Shown: positions 6,012 through 13,885, numbered from the stretch's first letter. The stretch is 16,284 nucleotides of DNA from Chthoniobacter sp. (GCA_025351065.1 JANXWQ010000474.1:1-16284), one strand, 5' to 3'. Program-made: numbers and translations. The notes: generated by a model not told the origin, from the letters alone.

Positions 6012-8207
6012 ATGCGCCTCGATCCCGATCTGCCGGACAATTACCATCCGGCTCTTTTTCTTGCTGTTGTCATGCTTGGCGGCCTGCCGCTTTTGCTCAA
6101 TGCGGAGCCGCCCGCATTTCCCGAAGACGCGGCGCAGAAGCTGGAGCGCACGAGTTTTCAAACCGGAAAGGCGTGGAGTCCGCTGGGCAATCTGCGGGCG
6201 GATGTGGCGATGGTCTATGGCCTCGGCAACGGCCTCGCGGAGCGCGTGGCGAGCTGGCGCGAGCACGGCTACCGGGTGCATCTGATGACCGGTGTTTCGT
6301 GGGGCGAGTATCAGGATTATCTCTACGGTCGTTACGATGGCGTGAACCACGAGGACAACGCGCAGACGGATCGCAACGGGCGCAAGATCGGCCACGGCGG
6401 GGATGTGTGGTACATGTGTCCGGCGGAAAATTACGGCACTTACCTTTGCGTCGGCGTGCAGCGCGCGCTCGATGCCGGGGTCGAAGCGGTGCATTTGGAG
6501 GAGCCGGAATTTTGGGCGCGCGCGGGTTACTCGGAGGGGTTCAAGCGGGAATGGCTGAGCTTTTACCACGAGCCGTGGCAGGCACCGCATGAGTCGGCGG
6601 ATGCGCAGTGGCGGGCGTCGAAGCTGAAATACTTTCTGTACCGGCGCGCGTTGCAGCAGGTGTTCGCCTACGTGAAAGCGTTCAACGTGCGCACCGGAAA
6701 AAATGTGCGCTGCTACGTGCCGACGCACAGCCTGCTGAACTACGCGCACTGGTGCATCGTGAGCCCGGAGTCGAGCCTCGCGCGGCTGGATGGGTGCGAC
6801 GGCTACATCGCGCAGATTTGGACGGGCACGGCGCGGACGCCGAATCATTTCCGCGGCGTGCGCAAGGAGCGGACGTTTGAGACGGCGTTTCTGGAGTACG
6901 GCGCGATGCAAAATCTCGTGCGCGCGACGGGCCGCTCGGTCTGGTATTTGAACGATCCGATCGAGGACAATCCGCGCCACGACTGGACGGATTATCGCGG
7001 CAACTGGGAGTCCACGCTTGTCGCCTCGCTGCTCCAGCCAGACGTGTGGCAGTACGAGGTCGCGCCGTGGCCCGAGCGGATTTTCGGCGGAAAATATCCG
7101 CACAACGTGAAGCCCGAAGACCGCAAGGCGATCCCGCCGGACTACGCGAGCGAGCTGCAAGTGGTGATGCAGGCGCTGACCGACATGAAGCAGGCCGACG
7201 TGCAGTGGGATTGCGGCACGCAAAAAATCGGCGTGCTGGTGAGCGACTCGCTGATGTTTCAGCGCGAGCAGCCCACGCCGAGCGATCCGAACATGGCGCA
7301 CTTCTACGGCCTAGCTTTGCCGCTGGTGAAACGCGGCGTGCCGGTGGCTCCGGTGCAACTGGAGAACGTGACGCTGCCCGGTTTTCTCGATGCGCAGCGC
7401 GTGCTGCTGCTGAGTTATCAGGGTCAGAAACCGCTGACCCCCGAGGTCCATCCGGCGCTGGCCGATTGGGTGCGAAAGGGTGGCGTGCTCGTGATGGTGG
7501 ACGATGACCAAGACCCGTACCACCGCGTCCGCGAATGGTGGAATGACGGCGGCAAAAACGAGCGCACGCCGCGGCGGCATTTGTTCGAGACGCTAGGCGT
7601 GAAGGACGGGGATTTTGCGCAAGCCGTGGTCGCCGTCGGCAAGGGCGGGGTGCTGTGGCTGCGGGAAAGTCCGGTGCAGTTTGCGCTCAGCGCCGAGGCC
7701 GATGCGCGGCTGGCCGGTGCCGTGAAAATGGCGGCGGACAAGGCGGGGCAGACGTGGCGGGAAACAAACTACCTGGCGCTGCGGCGCGGGCCGTACGTAA
7801 TCGGCGCGGGCCTGGATGAATCCGTGCCGGGCGAGGCGCGGGTGGTGAAAGGCCGCTTCGTGAACCTGTTCGATCCCGAGTTGAAAGTGCAGCGCGCCGT
7901 CGCGCTCACGCCGGGCGCGCGGGTCTTGCTGCTCGATCTCGACGCGGTGAAATCCGCGGGGCCGCGCCTGCTCGCCTCGGCCTGCAAAGCACTGCCCGTC
8001 AAGCGCGACGACGGGCAACTCGCGTGGACGGTTGAGGGTGTTGGCGACACGCCGGCCATCGTCCTGCTTTCCACCGCGAAACCTCCGCGCTCGATCCAAC
8101 TGGATCAGCAGCCGCTCGACTCCTTCACGTATGACGCCGCCGAGGGCTTGCTCTACATCCGCTTTCCCAACGAGGCGCATCCGCGAAATCTGAGCGTGGA
8201 GTTTTAA
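6012..8207 (+). CDS. Exported protein of unknown function, glycoside-hydrolase-like architecture
   Basis: The protein has 731 residues from the ATG at 6012; a GTG at 5997 is in frame, and an ATG at residue 21 is possible. Residues about 13-31 (ALFLAVVMLGGLPLLLNA) look like a signal peptide with a long polar n-region. Residues 60-380 alternate hydrophobic strands with motifs suggesting a TIM-barrel: VAMVYGLGNG, YRVHLMTGVSWGEY, VEAVHLEEPEFW (Glu163-Glu164 at a strand end), NVRCYVPTHS, GCDGYIAQIW and RSVWYLNDP. Residues about 404-500 (KIGVLVSDSLMF, RVLLLSYQGQKPL, WVRKGGVLVMVDDD) resemble the glutamine-amidotransferase-like domain that follows the barrel in GH42-type enzymes. The last 230 residues look beta-rich. 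A role in carbohydrate breakdown outside the cytoplasm is inference; I cannot assign a named family. Cys, Trp and His-rich motifs in the barrel suggest strong constraint. Confidence 0.7.
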   Translation: MRLDPDLPDNYHPALFLAVVMLGGLPLLLNAEPPAFPEDAAQKLERTSFQTGKAWSPLGNLRADVAMVYGLGNGLAERVASWREHGYRVHLMTGVSWGEYQDYLYGRYDGVNHEDNAQTDRNGRKIGHGGDVWYMCPAENYGTYLCVGVQRALDAGVEAVHLEEPEFWARAGYSEGFKREWLSFYHEPWQAPHESADAQWRASKLKYFLYRRALQQVFAYVKAFNVRTGKNVRCYVPTHSLLNYAHWCIVSPESSLARLDGCDGYIAQIWTGTARTPNHFRGVRKERTFETAFLEYGAMQNLVRATGRSVWYLNDPIEDNPRHDWTDYRGNWESTLVASLLQPDVWQYEVAPWPERIFGGKYPHNVKPEDRKAIPPDYASELQVVMQALTDMKQADVQWDCGTQKIGVLVSDSLMFQREQPTPSDPNMAHFYGLALPLVKRGVPVAPVQLENVTLPGFLDAQRVLLLSYQGQKPLTPEVHPALADWVRKGGVLVMVDDDQDPYHRVREWWNDGGKNERTPRRHLFETLGVKDGDFAQAVVAVGKGGVLWLRESPVQFALSAEADARLAGAVKMAADKAGQTWRETNYLALRRGPYVIGAGLDESVPGEARVVKGRFVNLFDPELKVQRAVALTPGARVLLLDLDAVKSAGPRLLASACKALPVKRDDGQLAWTVEGVGDTPAIVLLSTAKPPRSIQLDQQPLDSFTYDAAEGLLYIRFPNEAHPRNLSVEF

Positions 8208-8233
8208 CCCGCTCGCGAAAACCGCGCGGCTCG

Positions 8234-11200
8234 CTACGGCAGCACGACCGCGCGGTAGTAGCGCTGGGTGAGCGTGGCGGCGCCGGGGTCGGTGATGGTG
8301 AGGGTTGCGCCGGTGCCGGGGATTTGGTCGGCGAGAGTGCGCCAGTGATTTGCCAAAAGCAGGTCGTCGGCGAAGTCGATGCGGTAGGTGTGGCCGGCGA
8401 GCGAGGGCAGGCTGATGATTTTGTCTGAGCCGCTGGTCGCGGGCGGGCCGAGGCGGAGGATGCTGGCGGCGAGACGCGGGTCGGTGCCGGCGCGGAATTC
8501 CTGGGCGTTGGTCATGCCGTCGCCGTCATCGTCGAGGGCGGGGTTGAGGGCGGTGTTGGAGCCGGTGACGGCGAATTCGTAGGCGTTGGGCAGTCCGTCG
8601 CCGTCGGCGTCGGTGGTGGTGACGGCGATGGCCGTGGCAAACTCGGAAGTGTTGCCGCCGGGGTCGGTGGCGGTGGCGGTGATGAAGTGGCCGGCTGGGA
8701 CGATGGCGGGGAGCGTGGTGCCGTTAAAGGTGGCGCTGTTCGCTACGGTGGTGACGCTGATGGTGCCGATGAAATTTTGCCCGGCAGTGGCGGCGGTCGC
8801 GCCTTCAAAAAACTCGATGCGGAAGGTCGCGTTGGTGCTGTTCAGCGAGCCGTTAAAGGTCGTCGCGGTGCCGAGCACGGCGGCGTTCAGCACGGGGAAA
8901 TTCTGCACGTTGTTCGGCCCGGCGTCGGCATCGTTCGCGTCGTTGGCGGTCGCGCCGTTGCCGAAGATGTCGATGCCGAGGCCGGTGTTGCCAAAGATGG
9001 AATTGCCGCTCACGCGATTGTTGATCGTGCCCGTATTGTAGATGCCCACGCCGGCGTAGGTGCCCGCGCTGCCGTTGCCGGAAATGAGGTTGGCCGCGCC
9101 GGGTGTGCTGCCGCCGATGATGTTGCCCACGGCACCGCCGGAGCCATCGGCGTAAAGAGTCACGCCCTCGCGGGTATTGGCGACGGTGGTGCCGGTGGGG
9201 GTGATGCCGATGTTGTTGCCGACGACGAGATTGGTGTTCGTGCCGAGGCCGCCGATGCTCACGCCCGCACCGCTGTTGCCCGCACCGCTGTTGCCCGCGA
9301 TGAAGTTTCGCCCGCCGCTGGACGCGCCGATGGTGTTGTCGTGCGCGCTGCCGTAAATCGCGATGCCGTCGCCGGTATTGGCCAGCGCGGTGAGGGCGGC
9401 GGCGTTGAGGCCGATGAGATTTCCGGCGATGACATTCGTGGCCGTGGCGGACCCGCTGATGGTCACGCCGCCGCCGGTGTTGCCCGAGATCACATTGCCC
9501 GCGCCGGGCGCGGTGCCGCCGATGATATTGGCGGTGGCGCTCCCAAAGATTTGCACGCCCGGTGAGCCGTTGGCGAGGGCCGCGCTGCCGGCCGGATTCG
9601 TGCCGATGTAGTTGCCGGAAATACGATTGCCAGTGGTGCCCGCGGTGTTCAGCGACACGCCTTGAAACTGGTTGCCGGAAATCACATTGCGCGCCGCCGC
9701 GGTGGTGCCGCCGACGATGTTGTTCTGCGCGCCATTGCCGATTTCCACGCCCGCGAAACCGTTCTTCACCGCGGCTGTGCCCGTCGCGTTGAGGCCGATC
9801 AAATTTCCCGCGACCACGTTGGCGTTCGTGCCCGCGTCGCCGATGTAGATGCCCTGGCTGGTGTTGCCGGAAACGAGATTGCCCGCGCCGCTCGCCGTGC
9901 CGCCGATGGTGTTCGCGGTCGCGGCGTTGAAAATGCCCACGCCGGAATACGCGTTCGCGAGTGCCGCCGTGCCCGCGGGATTCGTGCCGATGAAATTTCC
10001 CGCGACCACGTTGCCCGTCGAGCCGGCGTCGCTGATCGCCACGCCTTGCGCGGAATTTCCCGAGAGCACATTCGCCGCGCCCACCGCTGTGCCGCCGATG
10101 GTGTTGTTCGGTGCGCCGCCAAAGATTTGCACGCCCGCGAAAATGTTCGGCACTGCCGCCGTGCCCGCGGCGTTCAGGCCCACGTAATTGCCGAGCACCA
10201 CATTGCCGCTCGTGCCCGCGCCGCTGATCGCGAGACCCTGATTCGTATTGCCGGAAAGGACGTTGCGCGCTCCGGCGACGGTGCCGCCGACGGTGTTCGA
10301 CTGTGCGCCGTTGAAAATCTGAATGCCGGAGTAGCCGTTTGCGACCGCCCCGGTGCCCGCGGCATTCGTGCCGACGAAATTGCCCTGCACGAGATTGCTG
10401 TTCGCGCCGATGATCGCGAGCCCCTGCGCCGTGTTGCCCGAGAGCACATTGCCCGCGCCCGCCGCGGTGCCGCCCACGCGATTGCTCTGCGGCCCGCTGG
10501 AAATTTCCACGCCGGCGAATGCGTTCGGCAGCGCGCCGGTGCCCGCCGCGTTCAGCCCGATCCAGTTTCCCTCGATGAAATTTCCGTTCGTCCCCGCGTC
10601 GCGAATCGCGATGCCCTGCGCCGCGTTGCCCGCGATGACGTTGCGCGCCGCCGCGGTGCTGCCGCCCACGCGGTTGCCGGTCGCGCCGCTTTCGATGCGG
10701 ATGCCCTCGAACGTATTCGCCACCGCCGCGGTGCCCGCCGCGTTCGTGCCGATGTAGCAGCCGGCCACGGTGCAGCCCGTCGCGCCCGCGCCGGTGATGA
10801 GCACGCCCCGCGTGTTGAAGCCATTGATGACGAGCCCTTTCACGGTCACGCCCGACTGGCTCAACCGGAGGCCGAGGCCGAAAGTGGAGGCGTCGGTTTG
10901 CAGCGCGCCGCTGAGCACGACCTCGGGGCCGCTGGCGTTGGTGTTGCCGGTGAAAACGGTTTGCGTGGTCGCGTCGATGGTCGTGCCGGCGGCGGGCGCG
11001 GGCAGGCGGTCGGTGGGGCGGATGGTGAAAACGCCGCCGCTGAAATTCGGGTCGGCGACGGGGATCTGGAAAGTGACGGTCGCGCTGACTGCCGAGTAAA
11101 TCGCCGCGCGCAGGCTGCCGGGGCCGGAGTCTTTGGTGTTCGTCACTACGGTCGCGGGCGTCGCATTTCCCCCGTACATCGCCACGATGCCCGTGCGGTC

Positions 11201-11989
11201 GCCGAGGCTGAGCACGCGGTCGGGGTTGTTGCCCATCACGTCGGCAAACTGCGCGTAGGCGGCGAGCGGGGTGATGGTGTCGAGCGCGGGGTTCACGGCG
11301 AAGGCTTTCCGCGAGTAGTGCATGACGGAGAGAAAGTCGTACGCGCCGTTGCTCGTGGAGGTGGGGATGAGGATGAAGTTGCCATCACTCGCGCCGCCGG
11401 GCGTGTTGCTGAAATTGATGGTCACAAAGTTGTTGCGGCTGTTGGCCCCGTCGCCGCGCTGGTGCTCGTGGATGAGGCCGAGGGCGTGGCCGAGCTCGTG
11501 GACGAGCGTGCCGCGGTTCCAGCTCGTGGGGCCGATGTTGAGCTGCTGCACGCCGCCGATCATGCCGACGGAGGAATTGCCGCCGCCGAGGCCAGCGACC
11601 TCATTGATCATGATGTAATTCGCCTGGGCCCCGCGCGGCATGAAAGTGAGATTCGCAAATGTGGCCCACTCGCCCATCGCATCGACGGTGGCGGTCTGAT
11701 GCACGGCGCTGACGTTGGCGTTGAATGCGTAATACACATTGCCGGCGGTCCATTTGTTGATGCCGGTTTGCGAGGCGTTGTCGGCGGGCGCGGTGCCAGC
11801 GAGCTGGTCGCGCCAAAGTTGCACCGTGGCGACGGGCACGAGCATGTCGCCGAGCGCGATGGCGGTCTGGCCGGGCGCGACGGCGGCGAGCAGGGCGTCG
11901 TAGGCGGCGACCTCAGCATCGTGGTTTTTGGCGAGGGCGGGACTGACGGCGAGCAGCAGCGAGACGAGGGAAAAAAGGAGGGCGCGCAT
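8234..11989 (-). CDS. Secreted astacin-type metalloprotease fused to tandem beta-helix repeats
   Basis: The protein has 1251 residues. It starts with a signal peptide (1-20, ending SPALA) and a short pro-region, followed by a metallopeptidase with the zinc motif HELGHALGLIHEHQR (164-178; ligands His164, His168, His174; catalytic Glu165) and Met-turn SVMHYSRKAF (from 221). That combination is typical of astacins (M12A). From about 283 comes the DSGPGSLRAAI lead-in of bacterial beta-helix proteins. Residues 410-994 are nine tandem units, mostly 64 residues long, built on 'GNxIGxNxxGT...xNxIGGT...GNVxSGN'. Next are an immunoglobulin-like 'FRIEFFEGA...FITATATDPGGNTSEF' domain, two calcium loops (DADGDG from 1127, DDDGDG from 1153) and a verrucomicrobial-type C-terminal domain (about 1185-1251). 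A surface or extracellular protease with a long adhesive or substrate-binding stalk is inferred. No Shine-Dalgarno sequence precedes the ATG. It converges with the gene ending at 8207. Confidence 0.92.
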   Translation of the reverse strand: MRALLFSLVSLLLAVSPALAKNHDAEVAAYDALLAAVAPGQTAIALGDMLVPVATVQLWRDQLAGTAPADNASQTGINKWTAGNVYYAFNANVSAVHQTATVDAMGEWATFANLTFMPRGAQANYIMINEVAGLGGGNSSVGMIGGVQQLNIGPTSWNRGTLVHELGHALGLIHEHQRGDGANSRNNFVTINFSNTPGGASDGNFILIPTSTSNGAYDFLSVMHYSRKAFAVNPALDTITPLAAYAQFADVMGNNPDRVLSLGDRTGIVAMYGGNATPATVVTNTKDSGPGSLRAAIYSAVSATVTFQIPVADPNFSGGVFTIRPTDRLPAPAAGTTIDATTQTVFTGNTNASGPEVVLSGALQTDASTFGLGLRLSQSGVTVKGLVINGFNTRGVLITGAGATGCTVAGCYIGTNAAGTAAVANTFEGIRIESGATGNRVGGSTAAARNVIAGNAAQGIAIRDAGTNGNFIEGNWIGLNAAGTGALPNAFAGVEISSGPQSNRVGGTAAGAGNVLSGNTAQGLAIIGANSNLVQGNFVGTNAAGTGAVANGYSGIQIFNGAQSNTVGGTVAGARNVLSGNTNQGLAISGAGTSGNVVLGNYVGLNAAGTAAVPNIFAGVQIFGGAPNNTIGGTAVGAANVLSGNSAQGVAISDAGSTGNVVAGNFIGTNPAGTAALANAYSGVGIFNAATANTIGGTASGAGNLVSGNTSQGIYIGDAGTNANVVAGNLIGLNATGTAAVKNGFAGVEIGNGAQNNIVGGTTAAARNVISGNQFQGVSLNTAGTTGNRISGNYIGTNPAGSAALANGSPGVQIFGSATANIIGGTAPGAGNVISGNTGGGVTISGSATATNVIAGNLIGLNAAALTALANTGDGIAIYGSAHDNTIGASSGGRNFIAGNSGAGNSGAGVSIGGLGTNTNLVVGNNIGITPTGTTVANTREGVTLYADGSGGAVGNIIGGSTPGAANLISGNGSAGTYAGVGIYNTGTINNRVSGNSIFGNTGLGIDIFGNGATANDANDADAGPNNVQNFPVLNAAVLGTATTFNGSLNSTNATFRIEFFEGATAATAGQNFIGTISVTTVANSATFNGTTLPAIVPAGHFITATATDPGGNTSEFATAIAVTTTDADGDGLPNAYEFAVTGSNTALNPALDDDGDGMTNAQEFRAGTDPRLAASILRLGPPATSGSDKIISLPSLAGHTYRIDFADDLLLANHWRTLADQIPGTGATLTITDPGAATLTQRYYRAVVLP
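9221..10762 (-). repeat. Eight tandem coding repeats of about 192 bp with two-unit alternation
   Basis: The repeats encode residues 410-923 of the astacin/beta-helix protein. Units begin at residues 410, 474, 536, 600, 664, 728, 792 and 856. Six are exactly 64 codons, one is 62 and the last is 68. A ninth, more divergent unit (71 residues) starts at 924. Odd units carry 'IGTN' or 'VGTN' and even units 'IGLN' or 'VGLN'. Units 2, 4 and 6 share '(P/K)N-x-F-A-G-V', while 3 and 5 share 'A-N-x-Y-S-G'. The gene therefore probably grew by duplication of a 128-codon (384-bp) pair. Confidence 0.88.
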
Positions 11990-12291
11990 GGGCGGAAAGA
12001 TGCGGTTTTTTTCCAGCCGCGTCCAGCGCCCGGATTAGCAGTGGGTGAGGGCTCGATTTCACGGCGTGGCGCTTGTTTTTTTTACGCAGAGGCGCAGAGG
12101 ACGCAGAGGGTGAGCTGCGGAATCCTCTCTGCGATCTCTGCGCCTCTGCGTCTTTGCGTTTTCAAAAATGCAGCGGCCCACCAAACTGAACCACTGTCCC
12201 GGCATTGAGCTTGCGCCGCAACGGCGGGCGGGTTCTTGTTTTTCGGCGTGCGCGACCGCAGTTGGCGGCGCGCGTTTTTCATCCGCAAGCC
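11990..12291. promoter_or_regulatory. Divergent intergenic region protease/tRNA-Arg
   Basis: These 302 bp lie upstream of the minus-strand protease and the plus-strand tRNA and should hold promoters for both. The visible structure is palindromic repeat copy B (12084-12159), preceded by a run of T. Open frames crossing it are Arg/Ala-rich antisense artefacts. I could not identify promoter boxes with confidence. Confidence 0.55.
12084..12159. repeat. Imperfect palindromic repeat, copy B
   Basis: The left arm reads ACGCAGAGGCGCAGAGGACG and continues CAGAGGG. The right arm (about 12125-12159) is close to its reverse complement and ends CTCTGCGTCTTTGCGT. It is the same element as 3052-3141, about 76 against 90 bp, with a different central spacer. 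Both copies lie in divergent intergenic regions and neither is inside a gene. Confidence 0.85.
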
Positions 12292-12363
12292 GGCCCCATA
12301 GTTCAACGGATAGAACAGCGGTTTCCTAAACTGCAAATCCGGGTTCGATTCCCGGTGGGGCCA
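12292..12363 (+). tRNA. tRNA-Arg (anticodon CCT)
   Basis: A full cloverleaf is visible. Acceptor arm GGCCCCA (12292-12298) pairs with TGGGGCC (12356-12362), with discriminator A at 12363. The D arm is GTTC-AACGGATA-GAAC. The anticodon stem GCGGT/ACTGC contains one G-U pair around loop TTCCTAA, giving anticodon CCT, which reads the Arg codon AGG. The T arm is CCGGG-TTCGATT-CCCGG. The 3' CCA is not encoded (the next bases are CGG), so it must be added by a nucleotidyltransferase. The 3' half overlaps the end of an ABC ATPase frame on the opposite strand. Confidence 0.96.
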
Positions 12364-13141
12364 CGGCGGGCGGGACGGCGAGGGTGTAGCGGGCGGCGCG
12401 GCGGCGGAGGCGCAGCGGGGTGTCGAAAGTGGCGGCGAGGTGGCGCGTGGTGAGGGTGCGCGCGGTGGCGCCGGCGGCGTGCAGTCGGCCCGCGCGGAGG
12501 AGCAGGGTGTGGGTGAAAAGCGGGATGATTTCCTCGACGTGGTGGGTGACGAAAATCAGCGCGGGCGCGCGGCGCTGGGTGCCGAGGCGGTGGAGGAAGG
12601 CGAGGAAGTTTTCGCGGGCGAGGGGATCGAGGCCGGCGCAGGGTTCGTCAAGGATGAGCAGCGGCGGGCGGGCCATGAGGGCGCGGGCGATGAGGATGCG
12701 CTGGCGCTCGCCTTGGGAGAGGACGCCCCACGGGCGCGAAGCAAGATTTTTCGCCTCGACCTGCACGAGGAGGCGCTGCGCGGTGGTGCGGTCGGCGCTT
12801 TTTATACGACCCCAAAAATCGATCATGGCATAGCGGCCGGAGATGACGGTGGTGAGGGCGGGCTCGTGGTCGGGGATCATCTGGCGGATGCTCGATGAAA
12901 CGAGGCCGACGCGGGTGCGGAGGTCGCGCCAGTCGCTTTCGCCAAAGGTCTGGCCAAGCACGGTGATGTCGCCGCTGGTGGGCGAAAGGTAGCCGGTGAG
13001 GGCGCTGAGGAGGGAGGTTTTGCCAGAGCCGTTCGCGCCGAGAATGACCCAGTGCTGGCCGGGGGCGACGCTCCAAGTCAGGCGGTCGAGGATGCGGACG
13101 GGGCCGCGCTGGATGGTGAGGTCGCGGACGGAAAGGATCAT
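12326..13141 (-). CDS. Stand-alone ABC transporter-type ATPase (single domain)
   Basis: This 271-residue protein has one complete nucleotide-binding domain: Walker A GANGSGKTS (35-43), signature LSQGERQRI (141-149), Walker B LLILDEPCAGLD (161-172) and the switch His in VTHH (200). Order and spacing are those of importer-like ATPases, with a general likeness to YlmA/ModF-type proteins. No permease or binding protein is nearby, so substrate and partner are unknown. The start is the ATG at 13141, which overlaps the trmD stop as ATGA, implying translational coupling; longer starts would lie inside trmD. The C-terminal tail (about 258-271, PPAVAPPGIEPGFAV) is the antisense translation of the tRNA-Arg gene, and the stop codon lies in the tRNA anticodon loop. 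The functional protein probably ends its conserved part near residue 230. Confidence 0.9.
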   Translation of the reverse strand: MILSVRDLTIQRGPVRILDRLTWSVAPGQHWVILGANGSGKTSLLSALTGYLSPTSGDITVLGQTFGESDWRDLRTRVGLVSSSIRQMIPDHEPALTTVISGRYAMIDFWGRIKSADRTTAQRLLVQVEAKNLASRPWGVLSQGERQRILIARALMARPPLLILDEPCAGLDPLARENFLAFLHRLGTQRRAPALIFVTHHVEEIIPLFTHTLLLRAGRLHAAGATARTLTTRHLAATFDTPLRLRRRAARYTLAVPPAVAPPGIEPGFAV

Positions 13142-13812
13142 TTTGGCGGAAGCAGGTCGGGGCGTACGCGCCGGGTTTTTTCGAGCGCTTTTTGGTGACG
13201 CCATTGGGCGATTTCGGCGTGGTGGCCGCTGAGCAAAATGTAGGGGACGCGCCAGCCGCGGAATTCGACGGGGCGGGTGTACTGGGGGTGTTCGAGGAGG
13301 CCGGTGGTGTGGCTGTCGTCGGTGGCGGAGTGCTGGTGGCCGAGGACGCCGGGGAGCAGGCGGGCGAGGGCGTCGGCGACGACGGCGGCGGCGAGCGCGC
13401 CGTTGGTGAGGACGTAGTCGCCAATGGAGAGTTCGCCATCAATGAGATGGTCGATGACGCGCTGGTCCACGCCTTCGTAGTGGCCGCAGAGCAGGATGAG
13501 ATGCGGCACTTGCACCAGCTCCTCGGCGACGCGCTGGGTGAAGGGCCGGCCGGCGGGCGACATGAGAATGACGCGGCTGCCGGCGACGCGAAGTTCTTCG
13601 ACCGCGGCAAAAATCGGTTCGCATTTCATGACCATGCCGGGGCTGCCGCCATACGGGGTGTCGTCGGTGGTGCGGTGTTTGTCGGTGGCCCAGTCGCGGA
13701 GGTTGTGGTGGCGGATGGCGAGGAGGCCACGCTCTTGCGCGCGGCCAATGATGCTCTCGCAAAGCGGGGCGGCGGCGATGTTTGGGCAGAGGGAGAGGAT
13801 GTCGATGAGCAT
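13138..13812 (-). CDS. trmD: tRNA (guanine-37-N1)-methyltransferase
   Basis: The protein has 224 residues and the family is clear. It starts MLIDILSLCP, then has DDTPYGGSPGMVM, the SAM-binding trefoil-knot motifs LLCGHYEGVDQRV and LSIGDYVLTNGALAAAVVADA, LLPGVLG, the catalytic-region DDSHTTGLLEHPQYTRP, and YILLSGHHAEIAQWR. The enzyme methylates G37 next to the anticodon of certain tRNAs (those with G36-G37) and prevents +1 frameshifting. The C-terminal domain is slightly short (E. coli TrmD is about 255). Its usual operon partners rpsP, rimM and rplS are absent; it is followed by an ABC ATPase with a 4-bp overlap. It diverges from the class A PBP gene across 79 bp. The ATG at 13812 fits the family start; no Shine-Dalgarno sequence is seen. 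Confidence 0.96.
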   Translation of the reverse strand: MLIDILSLCPNIAAAPLCESIIGRAQERGLLAIRHHNLRDWATDKHRTTDDTPYGGSPGMVMKCEPIFAAVEELRVAGSRVILMSPAGRPFTQRVAEELVQVPHLILLCGHYEGVDQRVIDHLIDGELSIGDYVLTNGALAAAVVADALARLLPGVLGHQHSATDDSHTTGLLEHPQYTRPVEFRGWRVPYILLSGHHAEIAQWRHQKALEKTRRVRPDLLPPK

Positions 13813-13820
13813 CGTGGTGG

Positions 13821-13885
13821 CGGTGATTGGTGGGAAAAAAGCCGGTGCGCTTTACTAATCACCGTTCACCATTCACCAATCACCG
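13821..13885. repeat. 12-bp inverted repeat plus direct repeats in the trmD/PBP promoter region
   Basis: CGGTGATTGGTG (13821-13832) is perfectly inverted as CACCAATCACCG (13874-13885), with 41 bp between the arms. The right side also carries a direct repeat ATCACCGTTC at 13858-13867 and 13879-13888, so the left arm can pair with either AATCACCG copy. The element fills most of the 79-bp divergent gap. It could be an operator, a stem-loop in the leader, or a member of the 'TTCACCATTCACC' family of intergenic repeats. Confidence 0.7.

Noticed and set aside
5901..7301. N-terminal extension of the nucleotidyltransferase frame (about 467 codons)
   Set aside because: It is antisense to the well-patterned 731-residue protein and Arg/His-rich; the conserved enzyme starts at its LAAGKGTRM motif just after 5900.
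9221..10762. Regular 192-bp periodicity considered as a CRISPR or satellite array
   Set aside because: The period is a whole number of codons, the frame is continuous and units encode beta-helix turns; there are no short identical repeats with unique spacers and no cas genes.
9662..12208. An 848-codon open frame on the plus strand opposite the protease/beta-helix gene
   Set aside because: It mirrors the repeats of the minus-strand gene, is extremely Arg/Ala/Gly/Asp-rich, has no recognisable domain, and ends in the ETQRR-type repeat and intergenic sequence. It is a GC-driven antisense shadow.
12292..12363. tRNA-Arg considered as an integration site of a mobile element
   Set aside because: No integrase, no direct repeat of the tRNA 3' end and no composition change on either side within the window.
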